Positions 1-8,891 are shown, numbered from the stretch's first letter. The stretch: DNA of 64,000 bases from Candidatus Rhodoluna planktonica (GCF_001854225.1 NZ_CP015208.1:1360507-1424506), one strand, 5' to 3'. Program-made: numbers and translations. The notes: generated by a model not told the origin, from the letters alone.

Positions 1-237
1 GCGTCCCGGTATTGATGGGGTGGTAGGAAGAGGCTGGGGGCTTGCCGATGTCGATGGGTTGGGCGAGTTTGATGGTGATGGTGAAGCCGACGGGCTTACC
101 CCAACGCTCGGGCTAGCACTGGGTGAGGCTGAAGGGGTCGCATCAACTGCACTTGCAGAATTTGAAACAAAAAGCAGCACAAAAACCGCTGGAATAGTTA
201 GAAAGACTTTCCAATTTAAGGGTTTAGGCTGATACAC
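1..237 (-). CDS. N-terminus of secreted Ser/Pro-rich protein (cut by window edge)
   Basis: Reading leftwards from a GTG at 237, the frame stays open to base 1 (79 codons). It begins with a short basic stretch, then a hydrophobic signal-peptide core (FLTIPAVFVLLFVSNSASA), followed by a low-complexity Ser/Pro/Ala tract with many SPS units. This looks like the export signal and flexible linker of a cell-wall or secreted protein whose functional domain lies outside the window. Function unknown. The plus-strand frame over the same bases (Gly/Asp/Glu repeats) is the antisense shadow of the SPSP codons. Start choice is moderate because no strong Shine-Dalgarno is visible. Confidence 0.55.
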   Translation of the reverse strand, partial: MYQPKPLNWKVFLTIPAVFVLLFVSNSASAVDATPSASPSASPSVGVSPSASPSPSNSPNPSTSASPQPLPTTPSIPGR

Positions 238-251
238 GAATTACAGCCTAA
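224..251. promoter_or_regulatory. Perfect 8-bp inverted repeat between divergent genes
   Basis: TTAGGCTG (224-231) and CAGCCTAA (244-251) form perfect arms around a 12-nt spacer. The site overlaps the GTG of the leftward secreted protein and lies 24 bp ahead of the MFS exporter start. Its size suits a dimeric regulator such as a TetR or MarR protein, but no regulator gene is adjacent. The operator role is inferred. Confidence 0.35.
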
Positions 252-275
252 CTTTCAAAATCAAAGAGAGCTCTT

Positions 276-1940
276 ATGTCGCGTGAAAAACGCAAAGCGG
301 CAGCAGCTGAGTCTGCCAAAACCGGAGTTATGACCCCGGCCCAAATCAAACTAGTTTTAGTTGGCCTAATGGCCGGAATGTTCCTATCGGCACTTGACCA
401 AAGCGTGGTTGGCAGTGCAATGCGCACCATAGCCGACGACCTTAAAGGTCTTGAGTTGCAGGCTTGGGCCACCACTGCCTACCTCATCACATCAACCGTC
501 ACCACACCTATTTACGGCAAGCTCGGTGACATCTTTGGTCGCCGGGTGCTATTTATCTCGGCCATTGCAATCTTTATCGCTGGATCGGTTGGCGCCGGTT
601 TCGCGGCAAGCATGTTTGAACTTGCCGCCTGGCGTGCAATTCAAGGTTTGGGTGCCGGCGGTTTGTTCTCGCTTGCTTTGACAATCTTGGCCGACATCGT
701 TCCACCTCGTGAACGTGCTCGCTATCAGGGCATGTTTTTGGCCGTGTTCGGAACATCTTCGGTAGTTGGCCCGCTCGTGGGAGGCTTGTTTGCCGGTATC
801 GATCAACTTTTGTTCATCGACGGCTGGCGCTGGGTGTTCCTTATCAATCTCCCGATTGGCATTTTGGCACTGCTCGCAGTTGTCGCATTTCTGCACGTGC
901 CTCACACCCCGGTGAAAGCTCGAATCGACTGGTGGGGTGCGGTGACAATCATCGTCGGTGTTGTTCCGTTGCTGCTTTTGGCAGAACAGGGTCGAGAGTG
1001 GGGGTGGGCATCACCTTTGGCGCTCTCGATGTTGGCGCTTGCCATCGTTGGAATCGCCTCGTTCATATCAATCGAACGACGAATGGGTGATGCAGCGCTG
1101 TTACCGCTCAAACTATTTAGCAGCAAAGCATTCAGCATGAGCATCATCGTGGGCATCGTTATCGGTGTTGGCATGTTCGGTGGCATGCTCACCCTGCCGC
1201 TCATACTTCAGATTGTTCAGGGTGCAACGCCAACTGAGGCGGGCTTCTTGATGTTGCCGATGGTTGCTGGAATCATGACTGCAACTGTGACTTCTGGGCA
1301 GATCACCAGTCGAACCGGAAAATACAAGATTTTTGTAATTATCGGCACCGCCCTGATGACGATTGCATATGCCTATCTGTCTCAGATGAAAGCCGATTGG
1401 CAAATCTGGCAAATTTCAATCGGCATGGTGATCCTCGGTTTGGGTCTAGGTCAGTTGATGCAGACTTTGATGCTAGCCACGCAGGCTTCAGTTCAACCAA
1501 AAGATATCGGTGTGGCTACCTCATCACAGACCTTCTTCAGGCAGATGGGTGGAACTGCTGGTGTAGCAGTATTTATGTCGGTGCTTTTCAGCGCACTTGC
1601 TGACAAGGGTGCCCAAATCGGTGAGCAGATCAAGACCGTGATCACGGCAAACCCTGAATTAATGGCCGACCCTCGAAACGCTATTTTGGCTCAGGCTGGC
1701 CCAGAAGGTTTGGGCGAATTGGTGAACACCGATTCTTCATTCCTTCAGGTAATTTCACCCGAGATTGCTCAACCAATTTTGGTGGCCTTTACCGAATCGG
1801 CAGTTTTGGTGTTTGGCATTGCAGCCGTTATTTCGGCTATTGCTTTTGCTCTCTCGTTCTTCTTGCCAGAACTTGAGCTCAGTTCGAAATCTGGAATGCA
1901 GCAGCAGGCCGAATCAAATGCCGCTGCCGCGATGCACTAA
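276..1940 (+). CDS. MFS transporter, DHA2 family (EmrB/QacA-type drug exporter)
   Basis: A 554-residue integral membrane protein, the right length for a 14-helix DHA2 drug:proton antiporter. After a short charged N-terminus, helix 1 carries the family motif LDQSVVGSAMRTIADDL (compare LDxTIVNVALP), followed by motif A GKLGDIFGRRVLF in the helix 2-3 loop and further hydrophobic segments to the C-terminus. The family exports hydrophobic drugs, dyes or amphipathic metabolites across the cytoplasmic membrane; the substrate cannot be read from sequence. The ATG at 276 has an AAAGAGAG ribosome site just upstream. The gene stands alone and ends in a terminator hairpin before the TPP riboswitch. Confidence 0.9.
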   Translation: MSREKRKAAAAESAKTGVMTPAQIKLVLVGLMAGMFLSALDQSVVGSAMRTIADDLKGLELQAWATTAYLITSTVTTPIYGKLGDIFGRRVLFISAIAIFIAGSVGAGFAASMFELAAWRAIQGLGAGGLFSLALTILADIVPPRERARYQGMFLAVFGTSSVVGPLVGGLFAGIDQLLFIDGWRWVFLINLPIGILALLAVVAFLHVPHTPVKARIDWWGAVTIIVGVVPLLLLAEQGREWGWASPLALSMLALAIVGIASFISIERRMGDAALLPLKLFSSKAFSMSIIVGIVIGVGMFGGMLTLPLILQIVQGATPTEAGFLMLPMVAGIMTATVTSGQITSRTGKYKIFVIIGTALMTIAYAYLSQMKADWQIWQISIGMVILGLGLGQLMQTLMLATQASVQPKDIGVATSSQTFFRQMGGTAGVAVFMSVLFSALADKGAQIGEQIKTVITANPELMADPRNAILAQAGPEGLGELVNTDSSFLQVISPEIAQPILVAFTESAVLVFGIAAVISAIAFALSFFLPELELSSKSGMQQQAESNAAAAMH

Positions 1941-1992
1941 AAACCGAACTCGGCGGATTTTACTGCTTGCTTCCTCAGCTACAAGAGATGAG

Positions 1993-2016
1993 ACCCTCGC
2001 TTCGGCGGGGGTTTCG
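1993..2016 (+). terminator. Terminator after the DHA2 exporter
   Basis: CCCTCGC pairs with GCGGGGG around a TTCG tetraloop (one T-G wobble), followed by a T-rich stretch. It separates the exporter from the riboswitch-led thiamine operon. Confidence 0.6.
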
Positions 2017-2032
2017 CTTTATGCTTTTATTA

Positions 2033-2118
2033 CACGGGAGCTCGGTAAACCGGGCTGAGAGGAAAACTAAGTAGTTTTCGACCGTCAACCTGATCTGGGT
2101 AATGCCAGCGCAGGGAGA
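2033..2118 (+). ncRNA. TPP riboswitch (THI element)
   Basis: The conserved thi-box blocks are present in order: the 5' strand ending GGGAG, the core GGGCTGAGAG near 2052-2061, and the 3' core ACCTGATCTGGGTAATGCC followed by AGCGCAGGGAG. It lies directly upstream of the thiamine-binding protein gene. Binding of thiamine pyrophosphate should switch the operon off. The downstream hairpin (2130-2158) would hide the ribosome site, suggesting control at translation initiation. Confidence 0.95.
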
Positions 2119-2129
2119 TTCTCTAACCC

Positions 2130-2158
2130 GTGCCCATTTGATTGCATCAGGAGGGCAC
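2130..2158 (+). promoter_or_regulatory. Ribosome-site sequestering hairpin (TPP expression platform)
   Basis: GTGCCC (2130-2135) pairs perfectly with GGGCAC (2153-2158), with an inner TGAT/ATCA stem. The second strand and loop contain AGGAGGG (2149-2155), the Shine-Dalgarno of the GTG start at 2163. No T-run follows, so translational rather than transcriptional control is inferred. Confidence 0.6.
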
Positions 2159-2162
2159 GAAA

Positions 2163-3176
2163 GTGCGAAAGAAACTTATTTTAGGTATCGCGGCCGGTTT
2201 GGCGATTGCGGTTTCACTTACTATTGCGCTGGCCAATTTTGGTGGTGGGGTTTTCAACCGGGCCGGTAAAGAACTTGTGGTGGTCACCCACGATTCTGCG
2301 GTTTTCAGCGAGGAATTGCTGGCCAAATTTAAAGCCGACACCGGCATCACAGTAACTCAGCTAAAAGCCGGCGACACCGGTTCGATGGTTAACAAACTCA
2401 TTCTCACCAAGGATGAGCCAATCGGCGACCTAGTCTACGGAGTGGACAACACCTTTGAATCGTTAGCGGTAGGTGCCGGAATTTTTGACGATTACGGCTT
2501 CGAGACCGATTCGCCGCTGCATGAAATTAACTTTGGCGATGTTTGCTTCAACTATGACAAAGCCTGGTTTGCCGAACGTTCCATCACACCACCAAGTTCA
2601 ATCGATCAGTTGGTCCAACCCCAGTACCGTGGGCTCACAGTGGTGACAAATCCGAACACTTCATCTCCGGGTTTGGCTTTGCTGGCGGCAACAATTTCAA
2701 AGTTTGGTGAGTCGGGATCACAAACCTGGTGGCAGCAGATGAAAGCAAACGGGGTTAAAGTTTCAGGCGGTTGGGAAGATGCCTACTTCACAGATTTTTC
2801 TGGTTCGAGTGGTGCTGGAAATTATCCAATCGTGTTGAGTTACTCATCTTCGCCAGCTTTTGAAATTCGCGAAAACGGTGAGTCGGGCAGTGCCTCAATT
2901 CTTGACGGTTGCTTCAGACAGTATGAATCAGCGGCAATTTTGAAAGGTACAAAAAATAAAGCTGGCGCTTGGCAGTTCATCAAATTTATGCAGAGTGTCG
3001 AGTTTCAAGAAACCCTGCCTGAAACCATGTATGTCTACCCTGCCGTGATGGGCGTTGCTTTGCCGACCGATTGGGCCAAGTGGGCAACTGTTGCCCCGAA
3101 CCCGGTAGGCGGCGAACTTGATATTGCAGCTAATCGTGAAAAGTGGCTGGCCCAGTGGTCAGAAATCTTTGGCTAA
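2163..3176 (+). CDS. thiB: Thiamine ABC transporter, substrate-binding protein
   Basis: A 337-residue secreted binding protein. An N-terminal Arg/Lys pair and hydrophobic segment (about residues 3-22) form the export signal or anchor, followed by the periplasmic-binding-protein fold of the thiamine/iron family (ELVVVTHDSAVFSEELLAKF near the start; QTWWQQMKANG and GGWEDAYFTDF in the middle). It captures thiamine or its phosphates outside the membrane for the downstream permease. I chose the GTG at 2163 because AGGAGGG sits 7 nt upstream; an in-frame TTG at 2142 would lie inside the regulatory hairpin. The TPP riboswitch directly upstream supports a thiamine role. Confidence 0.88.
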   Translation: MRKKLILGIAAGLAIAVSLTIALANFGGGVFNRAGKELVVVTHDSAVFSEELLAKFKADTGITVTQLKAGDTGSMVNKLILTKDEPIGDLVYGVDNTFESLAVGAGIFDDYGFETDSPLHEINFGDVCFNYDKAWFAERSITPPSSIDQLVQPQYRGLTVVTNPNTSSPGLALLAATISKFGESGSQTWWQQMKANGVKVSGGWEDAYFTDFSGSSGAGNYPIVLSYSSSPAFEIRENGESGSASILDGCFRQYESAAILKGTKNKAGAWQFIKFMQSVEFQETLPETMYVYPAVMGVALPTDWAKWATVAPNPVGGELDIAANREKWLAQWSEIFG

Positions 3177-4813
3177 CTAACCGTTTACGGCTGCCCCGGG
3201 TCGCACTCTGGGCAGTGCCGCTGTGCTTCGTTGCGGTGTTTTTTTATTGGCCTGCAGTCAGACTGGTTTCACTAGGTACCGGCGGTGAAATGTGGTCGGT
3301 CCTGGCCGAACCAAAAACTCTGGCAGCGGCCTGGTTCACTGTTTGGCAGGCTGCGTTATCGACCGCGATCAGCATCGCATTGGCTATTCCGGCAGCGCTA
3401 ATTTTTTATCGGCGCAGTTTTGCCGGGCAAAAATTCTGGTTGGCCTTGCTCACTTTGCCCATGGTGCTACCAAGCATCGTGGTTGCCATCATGTTTGCCA
3501 GTCACCGCGAATTTCATCAGGTTTATCAGCAGCTGGGTTTTGGATGGTTCTACGAAAATCCGCATTACTGGATTGTTGCAGCCCATATTTTCTTCAACTT
3601 TTCGCTAGCACTTCGAGCTATCGGCTCGGCTTGGAGCAGCGTTGAACAGGACATCGAAAATGCCGCTGAACTTGACGGTGCAGGCCGATTTAGGGTGCTG
3701 CTGCAAATTTCTCTACCGCAATTGCGAACCGCAATTTTTTCGGTAGCAGCGCTTGTTTTTCTTTACTGCACCACCAGTTTCGGAATCGTTTTGGTTCTGG
3801 GTGACGGGCTGGTGCACTCAATCGAAACCGAGATTGCTACCGCTGCGCTGCAGTTTTTAGATTTGGAAAAAGCGGCAACTCTGGCTCTGCTTCAGACCGT
3901 GATTTCACTAATCGCTTTTTTGGTCAGTACTCGATTTGGCAGCGGTCAAGTATCACTAGAAAGCATCGATGCAGATCAGCAGCGACCGAAAATAACCAGC
4001 CGAGACTGGGCCGCTACCTGGCCAACCGCAATAGTGGCCATTGCCTTAATTTTGGTGCCCATGCTGGGTTTGGTAGGTCGAGCCTTTCTCGTTGACGGTT
4101 CGGTGAGCCTGCAAAATTTCATCAACCTGCTCGGTCGCGGCGAGCGCCAGTTACTGAACATCAGCGTTGTTGCAGCCGCGGGCAATTCGCTGCGCAACCT
4201 TTTAGTTGCCACGATGCTGGCACTAATCATTGGCTTCATAGCTGCGTATTTACTTAGCCGAACAGGTCGCGAGGCTGACAGCCCCTGGCTAACCCGGTCG
4301 CTAGATTTTGCCCTGCTGCTTCCTGTCGGTGTTTCTGCGGTGGTGTTGGGTCTGGGTTATCTAGTCACATTCTCAACTCCGCCGATCGCCTTACGATCAT
4401 CCTGGTTAGTTTTACCTTTGGTGCAAGCGCTGATGGCCGTCCCGCTAATTATTCGAGTTGTTTACCCGGCGCTAATCGGCATTGATCGCCAACAACTCGA
4501 GTCGGCGGAACTTGATGGCGCTTCGGCCTGGCTGCGCTTTAGCTTGATTGAACTCGGCATCGTGCGGCAGGCGGTGATCACCGCAGTCGCATTCACGATG
4601 ATTGTTTCGCTAGGTGAATTCGGGGCGGCCACCTTGCTAACCTTTGGCGATCAGGCTACTTTGCCAACCGTGTTGTATCAGTTGATAAGCAGACCGGGCG
4701 GTCAAAACTTTGGCATGGCCATGGCCACCGCATCTTTGATTTTGCTGGTGAGTTTTAGTTTGATTGCACTTGCAGCTCGAAAGCAATCTTGGCGTCGCTC
4801 AGGCGCTTCGTAA
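3143..4813 (+). CDS. thiP: Thiamine ABC transporter, fused two-domain permease
   Basis: A 556-residue membrane protein with two MetI/BPD-type permease halves in tandem. Each half has the EAA loop that contacts the ATPase: ENAAELDGAGRFRVLLQI in the first (about residues 170-190) and ESAELDGASAWLRFSLIEL in the second (about 453-471). The start (GTG 3143, possibly GTG 3155) overlaps the thiB end, so the two genes are translationally coupled. The usual ATPase gene thiQ does not follow; a convergent methyltransferase gene begins immediately and the two coding ends overlap by 59 bp. The ATPase must be encoded elsewhere or shared. Confidence 0.88.
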   Translation: MAGPVVRNLWLTNRLRLPRVALWAVPLCFVAVFFYWPAVRLVSLGTGGEMWSVLAEPKTLAAAWFTVWQAALSTAISIALAIPAALIFYRRSFAGQKFWLALLTLPMVLPSIVVAIMFASHREFHQVYQQLGFGWFYENPHYWIVAAHIFFNFSLALRAIGSAWSSVEQDIENAAELDGAGRFRVLLQISLPQLRTAIFSVAALVFLYCTTSFGIVLVLGDGLVHSIETEIATAALQFLDLEKAATLALLQTVISLIAFLVSTRFGSGQVSLESIDADQQRPKITSRDWAATWPTAIVAIALILVPMLGLVGRAFLVDGSVSLQNFINLLGRGERQLLNISVVAAAGNSLRNLLVATMLALIIGFIAAYLLSRTGREADSPWLTRSLDFALLLPVGVSAVVLGLGYLVTFSTPPIALRSSWLVLPLVQALMAVPLIIRVVYPALIGIDRQQLESAELDGASAWLRFSLIELGIVRQAVITAVAFTMIVSLGEFGAATLLTFGDQATLPTVLYQLISRPGGQNFGMAMATASLILLVSFSLIALAARKQSWRRSGAS

Positions 4814-5615
4814 TCACCTGAATTGATTCGGGGTTTTTATCAACCAGGATGAACCTGCGGCCCAACTCGGCGGCAACCACTCCGGTAGTTCCCGATCCGC
4901 CAAAAAAGTCGAGCACTAAATCGCCCGGTTTCGACGAAGCCTGAATTATTCGCCGCAAAATGCCTTTTGGCTTTTGGGTCGGATAGCCGGTTTTTTCTTT
5001 GCCGGTTGGCGAAACAATGGTGTGCCACCAAACATCGGTTGGTAGTTTGCCAAGCTTGGCTTTCGCCTCAGTAACCAATCCGGGCGCCATATAAGGCTCG
5101 CGGTCAACCGACTTCGAGTCGAAGAAGTAAGCCTTAGGGTCCTTGACATAAACCAAAATAGTGTCGTGCTTCGCTGGCCAGCGAGTCTTACTTTTGGCCC
5201 CGTAGTCGTAAGCCCAAATGATCTCGTTCAAAAAACACTCACGGCCGAAAAGCGCATCGAGCAGCACTTTGGCATAGTGCGCCTCGCGATAATCGAGGTG
5301 CAAATAGAGCGTGCCTGTTTCGCCAAGCAGGCGCCAGGCTTGCTCCAGTCTTGGCTCTAGAAAACTCCAGTAATCGGCAAATTCGTCGTCGTAACTGAGC
5401 ACGGTGGTTTTGATGGTTTCATAGCGCTGACCTTTGAAACCAACTCGGTTTCCGCTTTCACTGCGCCTGGTTACCTGGTCACCGCGCTTTTGCACTCGAC
5501 CGGTATTGAACGGAGGGTCGATGTAAATCAACTGAACTGATTCGTCTGGCAATTTTGCCAAAAATTTGAGATTGTCTCCATGGATGAGCAGATTGCTCGG
5601 CGCGTTAGAGACCAT
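4755..5615 (-). CDS. Solitary DNA methyltransferase, beta-class (N4-cytosine/N6-adenine)
   Basis: A 286-residue site-specific DNA methyltransferase. The catalytic motif DPPF (in LIYIDPPFNTG, about residues 32-35) comes before the SAM-binding motif FFGGSGTTG (about 238-246), the order typical of beta-class amino-methyltransferases. The protein transfers methyl from S-adenosylmethionine to an exocyclic amino group of adenine or cytosine. The target site cannot be deduced. No restriction endonuclease, specificity subunit or helicase gene flanks it, so it is an orphan methylase, possibly regulatory. It is 64 bp downstream of an MFS gene on the same strand and overlaps thiP convergently. Confidence 0.85.
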   Translation of the reverse strand: MVSNAPSNLLIHGDNLKFLAKLPDESVQLIYIDPPFNTGRVQKRGDQVTRRSESGNRVGFKGQRYETIKTTVLSYDDEFADYWSFLEPRLEQAWRLLGETGTLYLHLDYREAHYAKVLLDALFGRECFLNEIIWAYDYGAKSKTRWPAKHDTILVYVKDPKAYFFDSKSVDREPYMAPGLVTEAKAKLGKLPTDVWWHTIVSPTGKEKTGYPTQKPKGILRRIIQASSKPGDLVLDFFGGSGTTGVVAAELGRRFILVDKNPESIQVITKRLSDAKIAFELQVQSN

Positions 5616-5679
5616 GGTCAGAGTTTAATGGCCTTTGAGCTGTCGCTTGGGCTATTCGCCTCTGGGCAATGCAAGCCGC

Positions 5680-6858
5680 TTACTCTCCCTTTGGTAAAGC
5701 ACGTGAGGTGACCACTATTGAAGCCGCTTGTAGAGCGGCTAGCAGATAGAAAACTGCCCCGACTCCGGTGGCAGCAATCAGACCGGCGATACTCGGAACC
5801 ACGACCTGACCCAAACGGTTTGAAGTTAGGCGAATTGAAATGGCGAGTCCGCGGGTTTCGGGGCTGGCAATTCGAGAAACCCAAGCCATGCTTGCCGGTT
5901 GCCCAATAGCCATTGAAAGGCCAGAAACCAACATGATGATGAAAAGCAGCCAAAAATTGGTCGCCAGCGCAATCGCGATGCAGCTAAGCATGGTGACTGA
6001 CGAACCAAGATTCATCACGGCACGCATGCCGATTTTGCCTGTAACTGGCCCGAGCACCAAACGAATTGCCATCGAAGAAACTGAACGAACGGCCAACAGA
6101 ATACCGATTTCGGTTGCCGATAATCCCAGCTCCCGGCCAAGGAGCGGCAAAAAGATAAGAACCACGTCAACCACAGCGGTGATTGATCCGGAAACGAATA
6201 TCGCCGATTTGAAAGTTGGCGCCGACATAACCTTGCGCAACGATTCAGCCGAGATTTGAGCCTGTTGCTTCTCTTTGCCTTTTTTCGAGTTGGAGGCGAT
6301 AGGTATGGTCACCAAGGTTGAAGCGACAAATAAAAAACAGGCGAACAGGATGGCTGAATTGGTGTCGATGTAGACGCCACGGTCGGCCAGTGCTCCACCA
6401 ACTAGTGGGCCAATCGCCTGACCGAGTGAGGCATAAAAAGTTAGCAGCCCAAAGTTCTTTTCATATTTGGCGCTCTGTGATCGGTTGGCGATTATGGTTT
6501 GCCCACCAATCATGGTGAGCAGGTGGCCGATACCCATCAGTGGCATAGCAATCGCTAAGAGTGGAATTGAGTTAATGAATAGCAGGGCAACTGAGGTTCC
6601 GGTTGAAACCAGTCCACCAACAAATAGCGCCGAGCCATCGCGCCCTTTATCAACCCAACGACCAAGTTTGATGGCAAAAATCAACGGTGCCAAGGCGAAC
6701 GTTGCACCAACGACACCAACCAGTGCAGACTCAGCCCCCAAGTCAATCAATCGATAGGTGACCATCGGTCGAACCACATAGATCGCGGCCTGAATAAAGA
6801 GGCTGTTAAGAAGAACGAGTAGCAGCCAACGGCTGCTACTCGCGTCTCTTAACTTCAT
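5680..6858 (-). CDS. MFS transporter (12-helix, unknown substrate)
   Basis: A 392-residue major facilitator. The N-terminus is short and basic, then hydrophobic helices alternate with short loops; a motif-A-like loop KLGRWVDKGRDGSALF lies between helices 2 and 3, and a related segment LGPVTGKIGMRAVMNLG occurs in the second half. It starts 10 bp after the tctA stop on the same strand, so it probably belongs to the tctCBA transcript. That could mean it exports or imports a related organic acid, but sequence alone does not show this. Confidence 0.82.
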   Translation of the reverse strand: MKLRDASSSRWLLLVLLNSLFIQAAIYVVRPMVTYRLIDLGAESALVGVVGATFALAPLIFAIKLGRWVDKGRDGSALFVGGLVSTGTSVALLFINSIPLLAIAMPLMGIGHLLTMIGGQTIIANRSQSAKYEKNFGLLTFYASLGQAIGPLVGGALADRGVYIDTNSAILFACFLFVASTLVTIPIASNSKKGKEKQQAQISAESLRKVMSAPTFKSAIFVSGSITAVVDVVLIFLPLLGRELGLSATEIGILLAVRSVSSMAIRLVLGPVTGKIGMRAVMNLGSSVTMLSCIAIALATNFWLLFIIMLVSGLSMAIGQPASMAWVSRIASPETRGLAISIRLTSNRLGQVVVPSIAGLIAATGVGAVFYLLAALQAASIVVTSRALPKGE

Positions 6859-6868
6859 TTGATTAGGG

Positions 6869-8368
6869 CTACTTCTTCAGAATGTATCGCTTTGCGAACT
6901 TCCAGATTTGTGGCCAGCCCAAGGCAATAAACATCAGCGTATAGGTGATGATGGTAAACGGAGTGCTAATGAAAATACCCGGGTCACCCTCAGACAATTG
7001 CATCGAACGCTTAAATTGGGTTTCCGCCATCGGCCCTAAGATTGCCCCAAGAATCAGCGGCGTAACCGGGTAGCCGAAGCGACGCAAAAGCATTCCAAGA
7101 ATTCCGATGCCCAAGGCAACTAACAAGTCAAAGGTAGAGTTCTTGAGCGAATAGGCGCCCACCATTGCGAAAACCAGAATGCCGCCGAAAAGATAAGGCG
7201 CTGGGATTCGAAGTACCTGAACCCAAACTCGTATCAGCGGCAAGTTGATTACCAATAGCAAAAAGTTTCCAATGAAAAGCGATGCGATTAGCGTCCAGAT
7301 TAGAACCGGCTGTTCGGCGAATAACATCGGTCCGGCTGAAATTCTGAACTGATCAAAAGCTGCCAACATGACGGCGGCTGTTCCGGATGTTGGGATACCC
7401 AATGCGAGCAATGGAACCAAAGCTCCAGCAGCATTCGCATTGTTAGCCGCTTCAGGGCCAGCAACGCCTTCAATTGCACCGTTGCCGAACTCATCTTTCT
7501 TTTTTGACAAACGCTTCTCAAGGCTGTAGCTCAAGAAAGTTGGTAGCTCTGAGCCACCGGCAGGCAAAACACCGGTTGGAAAGCCGATTGCGGTGCCACG
7601 AAGCCAAGGCTTCCAAGACCGTGCCCAATCTTCTCGAGTCATCTTGGCAGCGCCCCTAAACCGGTTTAGCGAACCGTTCTCGAGGTGCCCAGATAGGGCA
7701 ATGTGCAAAGCTTCAGCCACTGCGAAAAGAGAGACAATCACGATAACTGTTGAAAAGCCCTCCATAGCGTCGGCATTACCAAAAGCGAGACGTGATGCAC
7801 CGGAGTTGGGATCAGTTCCAACCATTCCGATAACAAGACCGACACTCAAGGCAACCAAACCACGGTTGAGCGATTTCCCCATTAGCGAACTAACTGTGGC
7901 AAATGCCAGAACCATCAGAGCAAAAAAGTCTGGTGGTGTCATCTTTAGGCCAAGATCTGCGATTGTCGGAGCAGCCACGGCAAGTATGCCGGTGCCAATG
8001 GCCCCAGCGATAAATGAGCCGATTGCAGCTGTAGCCAAAGCGGCGCCAGCTTTACCGGCACGCGCCATCTTGTTACCTTCGATGGCAGTCATTACCGAAC
8101 CAGATTCTCCAGGTGCATTTAGCAGAATCGAGGTTGTCGAACCACCAAACATGGCGCCATAGTAAATAGCGGCGAACATGATTAGTGCGCTTTGCGGTTC
8201 AAGCCCGAAGGTAACCGGAAGCAATAGCGAAATTGCAAGAGCCGGGCCAATTCCAGGCAGAACACCGACTAGGGTTCCAAGTAGTGAACCGAGCAGACCA
8301 AAACCAAGGTTGGTGATGGTTAGCGAGTTGGCAAACCCCTCTAGAAAATGCGCGAGGTCCATTACCAC
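6869..8368 (-). CDS. tctA: Tripartite tricarboxylate transporter, large permease TctA
   Basis: A 499-residue membrane protein with the TctA signature region near the N-terminus ([19 protein letters not shown], then [18 protein letters not shown]) and about a dozen hydrophobic segments. In the TTT family TctA is the cation-driven channel-forming subunit that imports citrate or related di-/tricarboxylates together with TctB and the binding protein TctC. Its ATG overlaps the end of tctB by 7 bp, and the order tctC-tctB-tctA is the standard operon arrangement. The conserved Gly/Pro-rich motifs are intact. Confidence 0.93.
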   Translation of the reverse strand: MVMDLAHFLEGFANSLTITNLGFGLLGSLLGTLVGVLPGIGPALAISLLLPVTFGLEPQSALIMFAAIYYGAMFGGSTTSILLNAPGESGSVMTAIEGNKMARAGKAGAALATAAIGSFIAGAIGTGILAVAAPTIADLGLKMTPPDFFALMVLAFATVSSLMGKSLNRGLVALSVGLVIGMVGTDPNSGASRLAFGNADAMEGFSTVIVIVSLFAVAEALHIALSGHLENGSLNRFRGAAKMTREDWARSWKPWLRGTAIGFPTGVLPAGGSELPTFLSYSLEKRLSKKKDEFGNGAIEGVAGPEAANNANAAGALVPLLALGIPTSGTAAVMLAAFDQFRISAGPMLFAEQPVLIWTLIASLFIGNFLLLVINLPLIRVWVQVLRIPAPYLFGGILVFAMVGAYSLKNSTFDLLVALGIGILGMLLRRFGYPVTPLILGAILGPMAETQFKRSMQLSEGDPGIFISTPFTIITYTLMFIALGWPQIWKFAKRYILKK

Positions 8369-8891
8369 TCCTCTTCTACGACAACTTCGTTACTGAAGTC
8401 AAAGTCGAAGCCCCAAGGCAGCGAAATTTGTAGACCTTCAGTGAAACCAAAGTAGATAACCAGTGAGACTGCTAAGGCAATTGGAACCACGAGCCACAAT
8501 TTGCTTTTCTTGGGATTCAACGCAAATACAACCATGCTGAAAAGCACCGTTGCAGAAACGATAAAGCCAAGAATGCTGACAAAAAGAGCAAAAAATAACA
8601 GGCCCCCGGCGACTAACAAAAACTTTTTGAGGTGCAATTTTTGGTCGGCTACGCCGCCCTCAATGCCCTCGGGTTCACCACGATCGCCACGCAGCACCAA
8701 CAAAACCTGAATGCCAGCAAAGACAATCAGTAGCCAGCCGATGATGCTAGGAAACATGCGAGTTCCAACGAAATCGGCTAGTGCTAGCTCTGGAAGTTGG
8801 CTAGCATCCCACAAAACAACTAAGCCCGCAAGAAAGAGGAAGCTGGTAAAAACCAGCTCCCCCTTTGCGATTCGCTTTTTTCTTGCGTCAT
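8362..8891 (-). CDS. tctB: Tripartite tricarboxylate transporter, small permease TctB, frameshifted near its start
   Basis: A small four-helix membrane subunit of the TTT transporter. The long frame 8362-8814 can only begin at a TTG (8814), which would cut away half of helix 1. In the same frame the codons upstream read IAKGELVFTSFLFLAGLVV, a proper TctB N-terminus, but no start codon is available. An ATG at 8891 that overlaps the tctC stop (ATGA, 8888-8891) opens one frame away. One extra A in the A6 tract (bases 8876-8881) would join MTQEK to KRIAKGELV and give 176 residues. So this is a sequencing error, a true one-base deletion, or slippage on the A tract. Confidence 0.75.

Noticed and set aside
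20..232. Gly/Asp/Glu-rich plus-strand frame
   Set aside because: It is the antisense image of the Ser/Pro repeat in the leftward secreted protein, which has a proper signal peptide.
549..905. 118-codon minus-strand frame within the DHA2 exporter
   Set aside because: It lies entirely opposite a well-supported membrane protein gene, lacks a ribosome site and has no family features.
8859..8863. G5 tract as the tctB frameshift site
   Set aside because: Adding a base there also restores the frame, but gives a less natural N-terminus than a change in the A6 tract, which yields KKRIAKGELV.
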